Of a stretch of 8,862 nt of DNA, positions 1-6,218 are shown piece by piece. Numbering within the stretch: the first letter of the stretch is position 1; every line of letters begins with the position of its first letter. A program made the position numbers and the translations under genes. The stretch is taken from contig DKXC01000010.1 in NCBI GenBank assembly GCA_002492045.1, positions 1-8,862 on the forward strand, given 5' to 3'. This stretch comes from Micrococcaceae bacterium UBA7136 (GTDB lineage Bacteria; Actinomycetota; Actinomycetes; Actinomycetales; Micrococcaceae). The notes beneath the pieces are model-generated. The model saw nothing but the letters and a program-made list of their open reading frames with translations. It was not told where the DNA came from and ran no database searches.

Positions 1-555
1 ATCAGCACCATCGAAAAAGCACTCACCCAGGTTCTCAAACCACTGAACAGACCCTTGCAAGAGGGGCTAAAAGCATCAGGTTCCCTCGTGATTGACGGAA
101 CCCTTATTCCCACCTGGAACTGGCGTTCACAAGGGAAAAGAAACTTCTCTGGTAAGCATAAACGAGCAGGATTTAATCACCAGGTCATCTGCACCCTCGA
201 TGGCAGGCTCCTGGCTATCACTGACCCGTTGCCTGGTGCTAGACATGATGCTCATGCTTTCAGAGCCCATAGTCTAGATCAACTACTTGATTCTTCGACT
301 TTGGCTGATAAGGGCTACGTGGGTCTGGGGTTAGTCACCCCGGCAAAGCGTAAGCCTGGGCAGAAGCTCACCAAGGAGCAGAAGCGAAATAATCGGGTGC
401 TGAATCGGCTACGGTCGGTGGTGGAGAGGGTCATCGCACGCATCAAGACCTGGCGGATTCTTCATACGGGGTTCAGGCGGCCGTTGGGGTTGTATGGGCG
501 GGTGTTTTCGGTGGTGCGGGGTCTGGTGTTTTTGGCTGCTGGTTACCCCTTATGA
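1..555 (+). CDS. IS5-family DDE transposase, 5'-truncated by the window edge
   Basis: This is the C-terminal 184 residues of a transposase that would cut and join the ends of its own insertion sequence. The frame is open from base 1 (ISTIEKALTQ...), so the TTG at 55 is an internal codon and the true start lies upstream of the window. The visible DDE_Tnp_4/IS5-type landmarks, numbered from the first visible residue, are: VIDGT with the first catalytic Asp at about residue 32; the SGKHKRAGFNHQV block at 50-62; DPLPGARHDAHAF at 75-87; ADKGY with the second Asp at 103; and NRLRSVVERVIARIK with the likely catalytic Glu at 142. All three acidic residues are present and the frame is intact to its TGA stop, so the visible part looks functional. 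The helix-turn-helix N-terminus cannot be assessed. Family assignment is confident; the exact IS name is not assigned. Confidence 0.9.
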   Translation: MSTIEKALTQVLKPLNRPLQEGLKASGSLVIDGTLIPTWNWRSQGKRNFSGKHKRAGFNHQVICTLDGRLLAITDPLPGARHDAHAFRAHSLDQLLDSSTLADKGYVGLGLVTPAKRKPGQKLTKEQKRNNRVLNRLRSVVERVIARIKTWRILHTGFRRPLGLYGRVFSVVRGLVFLAAGYPL

Positions 556-575
556 ATAAGCCTCAAAGAGTCTCA
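1..575 (+). mobile_element. Right-hand part of an IS5-family insertion sequence
   Basis: The transposase reading frame runs in from the left edge, so only the right part of the element is visible. The right end must lie between the stop codon at 555 and the terminator hairpin that starts at 585. The sequence TATGAATAAGCCTC just at and after the stop is a plausible inner or terminal inverted repeat, since elements of this family often end within a few tens of bases of the transposase stop. The left end and target duplication are outside the window, so the boundary given here is only an estimate. Confidence 0.5.
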
Positions 576-584
576 GAAAAGTAA

Positions 585-625
585 AGGGGGAGCCCCGTCC
601 ACAATCAGCGGATGGGGCTCCCCTT
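585..625 (-). terminator. Intrinsic terminator of the metP-metS transcript
   Basis: Arms 585-600 and 610-625 form a 16-bp stem, mostly G:C with two G:T pairs, around a 9-base loop. Read on the minus strand, the stem is followed by TTTACTTTTC, a U-rich tail in RNA. It lies 28 bases past the metS stop codon, the right place for the end of that minus-strand transcript. On the plus strand the tail is much less U-rich, so any stopping of transcription coming out of the transposase gene would be secondary. Confidence 0.85.
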
Positions 626-652
626 CCTAATATCAGGAGTCAGGCCCAGTAG

Positions 653-796
653 CTAGGCGCCCTGCTGGGCCGAATCCTGGTCGCTGCCTTCTTCTAGGGC
701 TTCAGGGTGGCGGACCAGATTGAGAATCGTTAGGCCAAGACCGCCCCAGAGCAGAAGCATAGAAATGACCAGCATAGTAATAGCTTGAGCAGACAT
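653..796 (-). CDS. metS: MetS-type small subunit of the methionine/alanine NSS importer
   Basis: A 47-residue protein with one predicted membrane helix (about residues 5-27, AITMLVISMLLLWGGLGLTI) and a short acidic C-terminal tail rich in Glu, Asp and Gln. Small proteins of this kind follow the MetP transporter in corynebacteria and relatives, where MetP and MetS together import methionine and alanine with sodium. The ATG overlaps the metP stop by one base (TAATG), so translation is probably coupled. GAAAGG at 806-811, nine bases upstream and inside metP, is a good ribosome binding site. The terminator hairpin follows directly. Identification rests on size, topology and position behind metP; the sequence also resembles the MetS family (helix followed by NLVRHPEA). 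It is easily missed because of its size. Confidence 0.85.
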   Translation of the reverse strand: MSAQAITMLVISMLLLWGGLGLTILNLVRHPEALEEGSDQDSAQQGA

Positions 797-2391
797 TAGC
801 TGTCACCTTTCAGAAGTTGGTTAGCGGCAGGATCCTGGTAATCGCCCTGTACCTTGCCCCCAGAGATGGGCGGGGCAGGCGGGGTGAGAGCTGCCCGGGA
901 ACGGGTAGACCAGGGCAGGAAGGAAACCACGATAGCGGCGAGGAGAACCAGGGCCACCATACCCCAACCAAAGATATTGAGTAGCTGGTCAGGGTATCCC
1001 TCGTAGGGTTCCTGAAGCAGGCTGATCAGGGTGTTAATGAGGGAGTAACCCAGGATAAGGGGAGTGATAACTGCCAGCAGGACCATCCAAATGCGGCCCA
1101 GCTTGAGGGAGGAACGCTCATTGACGTGGTCAGCCAGAATAGGCAGACCCCGCAGCAGGTAGGCCACAACAATAATGGATAGCAGACCAACGGTCAGGAT
1201 ACCAAACTGGTTGATGAAGTTATCCAGAATGTCCAGGACGAAAATACCAGAGGTGGTGGACATAAAAAGGACTGAGAGGGTGGCAATGGGCAGGATAACC
1301 AGCCAGGTAGAGCGAACCCGGCCCAGGCTGAACTTGTCTTCAATACCGGCAACCATAACCTCAATGACCGAGATGATGGAGGTGAAGCCTGCGAAGAGGA
1401 GGGAGCCGAAGAAGAGGAAACCGATAATAGCGCCGCCGGGGGCCTGGGAAATGATGGTGGGGAAGGCAATGAAGGCCAGGCCCAGGCCAGAGGTAGCTAC
1501 CTCTGATACTTCAGTGCCAGCAGCAGAGGCCATGAAGCCCAGGGCCGCGAAAACACCGATACCGGCTAGCAGCTCGAAGGAGGAGTTGGCGAAACCAACG
1601 ACGGCACCGGTGCCGCTCAGGTCGCTCTTCTGCTTGAGGTAGGAAGCGTAGGTAACCATGATGCCGAAGCCGACGGAGAGGGAGAAGAAGATCTGACCGT
1701 AGGCGGCTACCCAGACCTCGGGCTTGGTCAGGGCTGACCAGTCGGGGGTAAAGAGGGCGTCCAAGCCTGCTGAGGCACCGGGCAGGGTCAGGGAGTAGAG
1801 CACCAGGAGCAGGAACATGATGAGCAAGACGGGGATAAAGACGACGTTGGCCTGACCAACGCCCTTCTGAACGCCCAGGGACATCACGATGGCCAGCAGG
1901 ACCCAGATCAGCAGGATGGGGAAGAGAATGCCGGGCACAAAGTCAAAGGTCAGGGCCGGGGTGTCGGGAATCTGCAGGAACTCCTTGAAGAAGAAGCCCT
2001 GGGGGTCATCACCCCAGGCCTGGTTGAAGGAGAAGAAGGTGTAGCGGGCTGCCCAGGCGATAATGGCCGCATAGTAGATGGCGATGATGAAGTTGACGCC
2101 CATGTGCCACCAGCCGATAAATTCGGTCTTGCGGTTGAGGCGGCGGAAGGCCAGGGGGGAGGATGCCCGGGCCCGGTGGCCGATGGCGTAGTCAAAGAAG
2201 AGGATGGGTAGGCCTGCGGTCAGGAGGGCTACCAGGTAGGGGATGAGGAAGGCGCCGCCGCCGTTGTCGTAGGCTACGTAGGGGAAGCGCCAGATGTTGC
2301 CTAGGCCAACGGCGGAGCCGATGGCGGCAAAGATAAAGACGCGGCGGCTGGAGAAGCCTTCGCGCTGGGTTCGGGTGGGTGTCTTACTCAC
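796..2391 (-). CDS. metP: Sodium-dependent amino acid transporter, MetP-type (NSS family)
   Basis: A 531-residue multi-spanning inner membrane protein of the neurotransmitter:sodium symporter (LeuT-fold) family, expected to import methionine and alanine with sodium. TM1 carries the family hallmark GSAVGLGNIWRFPY (residues 25-38), with the glycine/asparagine break near N32 and conserved R35. TM6 has the unwound FFSLSVGFG stretch (about 235-243) matching LeuT's FTLSLGFG. TM8 has AGFTS (334-338), whose Thr-Ser pair lines up with the Na2-site residues of LeuT. About 12 membrane helices can be drawn, and the length fits the family. The start is GTG at 2391, with AAGGA (2400-2404 on the opposite strand) eight bases upstream. 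The next gene, metS, overlaps its stop, which supports MetP over other NSS members. Substrate is inferred from the MetP/MetS pairing, not from binding-site residues. Confidence 0.88.
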   Translation of the reverse strand: MSKTPTRTQREGFSSRRVFIFAAIGSAVGLGNIWRFPYVAYDNGGGAFLIPYLVALLTAGLPILFFDYAIGHRARASSPLAFRRLNRKTEFIGWWHMGVNFIIAIYYAAIIAWAARYTFFSFNQAWGDDPQGFFFKEFLQIPDTPALTFDFVPGILFPILLIWVLLAIVMSLGVQKGVGQANVVFIPVLLIMFLLLVLYSLTLPGASAGLDALFTPDWSALTKPEVWVAAYGQIFFSLSVGFGIMVTYASYLKQKSDLSGTGAVVGFANSSFELLAGIGVFAALGFMASAAGTEVSEVATSGLGLAFIAFPTIISQAPGGAIIGFLFFGSLLFAGFTSIISVIEVMVAGIEDKFSLGRVRSTWLVILPIATLSVLFMSTTSGIFVLDILDNFINQFGILTVGLLSIIVVAYLLRGLPILADHVNERSSLKLGRIWMVLLAVITPLILGYSLINTLISLLQEPYEGYPDQLLNIFGWGMVALVLLAAIVVSFLPWSTRSRAALTPPAPPISGGKVQGDYQDPAANQLLKGDS

Positions 2392-2547
2392 GTTCTGCGT
2401 CCTTGTGGGAAGTCATCTGCGGAAGCTGCTCCTGACTCGGGGCAGTCTTCTAGTATCGGCTTCTCAGTATGCTTTCTCCCGCGATTCCGAACTAGAAAAT
2501 CTCAGATAGTGGGACGCTTGTGGGTTTTTTATGGGTTGGCTCATATT

Positions 2548-2580
2548 TGAGGTAGGTAGGGGGTCAAGCTACCTACCTCA
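2548..2580 (-). terminator. Perfect 12-bp inverted repeat after hepT, possible terminator
   Basis: Arms 2548-2559 (TGAGGTAGGTAG) and 2569-2580 are exact reverse complements around a 9-base loop. The hairpin starts 18 bases beyond the hepT stop on the minus strand, where a terminator for menG-hepT is expected. However, the minus-strand sequence after the stem (AAATATGAGCC) has no U-run, so it is not a textbook intrinsic terminator. It could instead be a U-tract-less or factor-assisted terminator, an RNA 3'-end stabiliser, or a protein-binding site upstream of metP. Confidence 0.5.
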
Positions 2581-2598
2581 GCTGGGCCGGAAGGGGCA

Positions 2599-3663
2599 TT
2601 AAGCCTGGCGGTGAACCACAGCCTGGGCAAAGGACTTGAGGGCTTCCTTCACCACAGAATCTTGCAGTGGCTCCAGGGCGGCGATGGCATCATCAGCCCA
2701 CTGGTAGGCAATTTCCCAGGCCTGCTGGGTGACCGGGTGGGCTGAGAGGGCCTCTACGGCCTGGGCCAGGGCCTGGTCGCTGCTGAGGTCACCGGCAATC
2801 ATGGCCTGAATTCTCTGGGCCTCAAGATCACCGGCGGCAGCGGCCTGGTCGAGCAGGATCGTGGGCAGAGTGGGGACGCCCTCCCGCAGGTCGGTACCGG
2901 GGGTCTTGCCACTGGTCTTGCCTGAGCTGGTCACGTCGATGACGTCGTCAGCCAGCTGGAAGGCTACGCCTACTAGCTCACCGTAGCGGGCTAGTAGCTG
3001 GGTAGTTGCTTCGGGGGCGCCAGAGAGCAGGCCGCCAAAGGCGCCACAGGCGGCAATCAGGGAGCCGGTCTTACCCTCAATCACCCGGATGTAGTGGTCT
3101 AGTAGGTTATCGCCAGCCTGGGGGCCGGTGGTTTCGTAGAGCTGCCCCAGGACCAGGCGCTCGAAGGTTTGGGCCTGGATGGTCAGGGCCCGGTCGCCCA
3201 GGCCCGAGACAATGAGGGAGGCCCGGGAGAAGATAAGGTCGCCGGTTAGGATGGCAACCGAGTTGCCCCAGATCTGCTGGGCGGTGTCGACACCTCGGCG
3301 CTTGGGGGCGTCGTCCATGACGTCGTCGTGGTAGAGGGTGGCCAGGTGGGTTAGTTCAACCACGACGGCTGCGTCGATGACCCGGTCGTTGATGCCACCA
3401 CCGGCAGCTGCGGCCAGCAGGGTCAGCAGGGGGCGTACCCGCTTGCCGCCAGCAGACAGGAGGTGGCGGGAGGCGACGTCGGCCAGCTGGTTGGTTTGGG
3501 CCACGGCCTTGGCGAGGCGGTCTTCTACTTCGGTGAGGGCCTGGAGAATCTGGGGGCCGAATTCAGCGTCCTCGGCAATGAGTTCAAAGCCCTTGGGCAG
3601 GGCGAAGTCGGCGCCGGCGAGGAAATCCTGGGCGCTGGGGGAGGACTTGCTGGATTCTGTCAC
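2599..3663 (-). CDS. hepT: Long-chain polyprenyl diphosphate synthase (menaquinone side chain)
   Basis: A trans-isoprenyl diphosphate synthase that adds isopentenyl diphosphate units to an allylic primer to build the long tail of menaquinone. Numbered from the upstream GTG at 3678, the protein shows GGKRVRP at 77-83 (diphosphate binding), the first Asp-rich motif DDVMD at 118-122, KTGSLIAA at 203-210, the second Asp-rich motif DDVID at 244-248 and DLREGVPTLP at 263-272. The fifth residue before the first Asp-rich motif is a small Ala, not the bulky aromatic of short-chain enzymes, which fits a long product; the exact chain length cannot be read. GTG at 3663 (VTESSK...) is preferred because AGAAG lies about seven bases upstream. 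GTG at 3678 gives five more residues but has no clear binding site. It follows menG closely, so the two are probably co-transcribed. The symbol is by function and context; grcC-type names are also used. Confidence 0.88.
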   Translation of the reverse strand: MTESSKSSPSAQDFLAGADFALPKGFELIAEDAEFGPQILQALTEVEDRLAKAVAQTNQLADVASRHLLSAGGKRVRPLLTLLAAAAGGGINDRVIDAAVVVELTHLATLYHDDVMDDAPKRRGVDTAQQIWGNSVAILTGDLIFSRASLIVSGLGDRALTIQAQTFERLVLGQLYETTGPQAGDNLLDHYIRVIEGKTGSLIAACGAFGGLLSGAPEATTQLLARYGELVGVAFQLADDVIDVTSSGKTSGKTPGTDLREGVPTLPTILLDQAAAAGDLEAQRIQAMIAGDLSSDQALAQAVEALSAHPVTQQAWEIAYQWADDAIAALEPLQDSVVKEALKSFAQAVVHRQA

Positions 3664-3713
3664 GGTTTCGCTTCTCACTTCTTGGTTTGGACGGTGCTGT
3701 GGGCACCTTCTGC

Positions 3714-4424
3714 CTAGTTTACCTGGTCGCTGCTGGGCTTGTAGGCCCGGTGGAGGGCCACTATGCCGCCGCTTAGGTTGCGGTACTGAACCTGCTGCCA
3801 GCCGGCCTGTCGCATGCTGGCGGCTAGCTCTTCTTGGTTGGGCCAGGCCAGGATGGATTCGGCCAGGTACTCGTAGCTTTCGGGGTTGGAGGAAAGGGCT
3901 CGGGCTACCGGGGGGATGGCCCGCATGATGTAGTTACGGTAGACCTGGCGGAAGGGGCCGAAGGTGGGGGTGGAGAATTCGTTGATGACGATGCGTCCGC
4001 CTGGTTTGGTGACCCGGTAGAGTTCCCGCAGGGCGGTGGGGTAGTCGGCGACGTTGCGTAGGCCGTAGGACATGGTGACGGCGTCAAATTCTTGGTCGGC
4101 GAAGGGGAGGGCGGTGACGTCGGCCTGGACGAAGGTGATGTCGGGTCGACGCTTACGACCGACGGCTAGCATGCCTTCGGAGAGGTCGGCGGCGATGACT
4201 TCCACTCCGGCGTCGGCGAAGGGTTCGGAGGAGGTGCCGGTGCCTGCTGCTACGTCTAGGACCTTTTGGCCGGGTTTGGCGTCGACGGCGGCTACGGTTT
4301 GCTTGCGCCAGTAGATGTGCTGGCCTAGGGACATGATTCCGTTCATGAGGTCGTAGCGCTGGGCGACCTGGTCGAACATGGAGGAGATGTCGCTGGTTTT
4401 TTTGTTGAGGTCTGCTCGGTTCAC
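3714..4424 (-). CDS. menG: Demethylmenaquinone methyltransferase (UbiE/MenG)
   Basis: A SAM-dependent methyltransferase that converts demethylmenaquinone to menaquinone, the last step of the pathway, at the cytoplasmic side of the membrane. Numbered from the upstream GTG at 4460, visible landmarks are MFDQVAQRYDLMN (28-40), the SAM motif I VLDVAAGTGT (67-76), AADLSEGML (90-98), DVTALPF (114-120) and the UbiE signature KPGGRIVINEFSTP (152-165). The start is ambiguous. GTG at 4424 gives VNRADLNKK..., where family members usually begin, and a 236-residue protein. GTG at 4460 adds 12 unconserved residues and lies inside an inverted repeat. Neither has a well-spaced ribosome binding site, so a leaderless or near-leaderless transcript is possible. 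hepT follows, forming a menaquinone operon. The promoter must lie in the divergent region with ARG-like boxes. I see no geranylgeranyl-reductase-type menJ gene between or beside these genes in the window. Confidence 0.93.
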   Translation of the reverse strand: MNRADLNKKTSDISSMFDQVAQRYDLMNGIMSLGQHIYWRKQTVAAVDAKPGQKVLDVAAGTGTSSEPFADAGVEVIAADLSEGMLAVGRKRRPDITFVQADVTALPFADQEFDAVTMSYGLRNVADYPTALRELYRVTKPGGRIVINEFSTPTFGPFRQVYRNYIMRAIPPVARALSSNPESYEYLAESILAWPNQEELAASMRQAGWQQVQYRNLSGGIVALHRAYKPSSDQVN

Positions 4425-4455
4425 CCTAGTTATTCTGTCATGTTTGCGGGTAAAG

Positions 4456-4473
4456 CTCACCCTGTGGGGTGAG
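4456..4473. repeat. Inverted repeat CTCACCC/GGGTGAG at the 5' end of menG
   Basis: Two perfect 7-bp arms (4456-4462 and 4467-4473) are separated by TGTG. The repeat covers the upstream GTG codon (4460) on the menG strand and lies between menG and the ABC operon. It could be a repressor site or, in a menG leader RNA, a hairpin near the start codon. On the plus strand the second arm is followed by five A bases, so it is not a terminator for plus-strand transcription. Confidence 0.5.
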
Positions 4474-4480
4474 AAAAATC

Positions 4481-4498
4481 TATGAATACTTATTTACC
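4481..4498. promoter_or_regulatory. ARG-box-like operator, box 1
   Basis: The 18-mer TATGAATACTTATTTACC matches 15 of 18 positions of the recalled enterobacterial ARG-box consensus (WNTGAATWWWWATTCANW). It lies two bases from box 2, so the centres are 20 bp apart, as in tandem ArgR operators. It is on the menG-proximal side and covers an AT-rich stretch that could include the menG promoter. ArgR binding is inferred; no argR gene is in the window. Confidence 0.55.
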
Positions 4499-4500
4499 AG

Positions 4501-4518
4501 TTTGCATTTTTATGCAAA
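4501..4518. promoter_or_regulatory. ARG-box-like operator, box 2 (perfect dyad)
   Basis: TTTGCATTTTTATGCAAA is a perfect palindrome around a TTTT centre; with the next base on each side the arms are 8 bp long. It matches 16 of 18 positions of the recalled ARG-box consensus and also resembles the Bacillus-type box. It covers the putative -35 element of the ABC operon promoter, the usual arrangement for repression. A further half-site TCTGCAT starts 20 bp later, at 4521. Confidence 0.65.
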
Positions 4519-4530
4519 CCTCTGCATACT
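4502..4530 (+). promoter_or_regulatory. Putative promoter of the amino acid ABC operon
   Basis: TTGCAT (4502-4507) and CATACT (4525-4530) are separated by 17 bases, giving a weak but well-spaced sigma-70-type promoter with a start near 4537 and a leader of about 37 bases. The -35 element lies inside ARG-like box 2 and the -10 overlaps the third half-site, so bound ArgR would block polymerase. The individual hexamers match consensus only at 3/6 and 4/6 positions. Confidence 0.4.
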
Positions 4531-4573
4531 GGTACTCATCATCCACAAAAGACCTACCCGCAAGGAGCAAACC

Positions 4574-5353
4574 ATGAAGAAGACCCTAGCCCTCACCGCC
4601 GCCAGCGCCCTCACCCTGACCCTGGCCGCCTGCGGATCTGGCGCCAGCAAGGACGAATCCGGCCTCACCCTGACCCAAGCCGGCAAACTCACCGTCTGCA
4701 CCAACTCCCCCTACGCCCCCTTCGAATACGAAGAAAACGGCAAAATCGTCGGCCTCGACGCCGACATCGCCTCAGCCATCGCCAAAGAACTTGGCCTCGA
4801 AGCCAGCATGCTCTCCGTCTCCTTCGAAGGCATCGAATCCGGCGTCGCCCTCTCCTCCGGCCAGTGCGATATCGCCCTGGCCGGCATCAGCGTCACCCCC
4901 GAACGGTCCAGCGTCATGACCTTCAGCGAGGTCTACTTCAAAGACAACCTAGCCATCCTGGTTCCCGCAGGCTCAAACATCAAGAGCCCAGAAGACCTAG
5001 CCGGTAAGAAGGTCGGCGTCCAGCAGGCCACCAGCGGCGAAGACTACGCCCAGAAGGCCGGTGCCGAAGTCATCCAGTACGAAGACTACGGACTCATCCA
5101 GCAGGCCATCCAAACCGGCCAAATTGAAGCTGTCGTCGGCAACCTCTCCGTCCTCTCCCAGATGCTGACCAGCGACTCCAGCCTCAGCGTAGCCGCCGAA
5201 ATTGAAAGCGGCGAAGAAATCGCAGCTGCCGTCGCCCAAGACCAGACCCAAATCCTAGAAGCCGCCAACAAGACCATCAAGGCCATGCAAGAAGACGGTC
5301 GGATGACCCAGCTGCAAGAAAAGTACATCGGCGCAGCCCAGCAGAAGCAGTAA
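4574..5353 (+). CDS. Amino acid ABC transporter substrate-binding lipoprotein
   Basis: A 259-residue extracytoplasmic solute-binding protein (family 3) that captures an amino acid and delivers it to the adjacent permease. ATG at 4574 is chosen because AAGGAG (4562-4567) sits six bases upstream and it starts a clean lipoprotein signal: MKKTLAL..., a hydrophobic stretch, then LAAC with lipidated Cys20. A longer frame back to 4469 would run through the operator and has no signal peptide. Family landmarks are PYAPFEYEENGKIVGLDADI (46-65), AGISVTPERSS (103-113) with R111 in the place that binds the ligand carboxylate, and VGVQQATSGEDYA (147-159). The usual Asp after the GxxDAVxxD motif, which binds the ligand amino group, reads Asn190 here (QIEAVVGNLSV). 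Upstream ARG-like boxes suggest arginine or another basic amino acid as ligand; this is inference. It leads a three-gene operon. Confidence 0.92.
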   Translation: MKKTLALTAASALTLTLAACGSGASKDESGLTLTQAGKLTVCTNSPYAPFEYEENGKIVGLDADIASAIAKELGLEASMLSVSFEGIESGVALSSGQCDIALAGISVTPERSSVMTFSEVYFKDNLAILVPAGSNIKSPEDLAGKKVGVQQATSGEDYAQKAGAEVIQYEDYGLIQQAIQTGQIEAVVGNLSVLSQMLTSDSSLSVAAEIESGEEIAAAVAQDQTQILEAANKTIKAMQEDGRMTQLQEKYIGAAQQKQ

Positions 5354-5389
5354 GCAAGAGCCCCCAGACCCAGAAGGAAAACACCCACC

Positions 5390-6172
5390 ATGGCTCTGAC
5401 CGTCCGGCAGAAGCAGACCTACTTCCGCTACACCCAGTACGCCCTCCTGGCCGCCCTGGCCCTGGCCCTGATCCTGCTAGCAGACTGGCCCACCCTCATC
5501 GACAAGGCCTTCAACCCCCAGATCATCGCCCAGCAGTTCCCCCAGATCATCACGGTAGCCCTCAAAAACACCCTGATCTACACTGCCCTGGGCTTCATCC
5601 TGGGTCTGAGCGCCGGCACCCTGCTGGCCCTCATGAAAATCTCCTCCATCGCCCCCTACCGCTGGCTTGCCACCGCCTACATTGAGCTCTTCCGCGGCCT
5701 GCCTGCCCTCCTGGTCTTCCTGGCCTTTGGTTACGGCCTGCCCCTAGCCTTCGGCCTGCGCCTAGACAACTACCTGACCGTCATGCTGGCCCTCGGCATG
5801 GTCTCAGCCGCCTACATCGGCGAAGTGCTCCGGGCCGGGTTAGAAGCTGTTCCACACGGTCAATACGAGGCTGCCCGCTGCCTGGGCATGAGCCACAGTC
5901 GGGCCATGATCAGCATCATCATTCCCCAAGCCTTCAAAATCGTCCTACCGGCCCTAACCAACGAGGTTATCCTCCTGACCAAGGACTCCTCTCTGGTCTA
6001 CCTGCTGGGCATGAGCCTAGCCCAGTACGAGCTGACCAAGTTCGGACGGGAAGGCATCACCACCACCGGGGCAGGGCTAACCCCCCTGGTTTTGGCCGGT
6101 GCCTGCTACCTGATCATCACCATTCCCCTGGGAATCCTGGCCCGCCGAATCGAAAAGAAGGCCAAGGCCTAG
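5390..6172 (+). CDS. Polar amino acid ABC transporter permease (HisMQ-type)
   Basis: A 260-residue membrane subunit forming the transport channel for the preceding binding protein. After a cytoplasmic N-terminus there is a hydrophobic helix (about 17-32), then the binding-protein-dependent permease domain with about five more helices. The family block ALKNTLIYTALGFILGLSAG is at about 56-75 and IELFRGLPALLVFLAF at 97-112. The EAA loop that docks on the ATPase, EAARCLGMSHSRAMISIIIP, is in the C-terminal half, followed by LPALTNEVILLTKDSSL. These are typical of His/Glu/Gln/Arg permeases. Only one permease is present, so the channel is presumably a homodimer. The binding-protein gene ends 36 bases upstream; AGAAGGA (5372-5378) lies 11 bases before the ATG, a slightly long spacing. 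Confidence 0.93.
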   Translation: MALTVRQKQTYFRYTQYALLAALALALILLADWPTLIDKAFNPQIIAQQFPQIITVALKNTLIYTALGFILGLSAGTLLALMKISSIAPYRWLATAYIELFRGLPALLVFLAFGYGLPLAFGLRLDNYLTVMLALGMVSAAYIGEVLRAGLEAVPHGQYEAARCLGMSHSRAMISIIIPQAFKIVLPALTNEVILLTKDSSLVYLLGMSLAQYELTKFGREGITTTGAGLTPLVLAGACYLIITIPLGILARRIEKKAKA

Positions 6173-6218
6173 CCGGCTGATACCCGTCCCCGAACTTTTT
6201 GAAGTGAAAGAAAAACCC

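Noticed and set aside
1175..1642. A 155-codon open frame on the plus strand inside metP
   Set aside because: It is the complement of a clear transporter gene, with an amino acid make-up (Arg/Pro/Thr-rich) typical of antisense frames in GC-rich DNA and no ribosome binding site.
3338..3928. A 196-codon plus-strand frame across hepT and menG
   Set aside because: It spans two well-supported minus-strand genes, is rich in Trp, Arg and Pro, and has no recognisable domain.
4469..4573. N-terminal extension of the binding protein back to 4469
   Set aside because: It would translate the operator region and place the signal peptide internally; ATG at 4574 has a strong AAGGAG and a normal lipoprotein signal.
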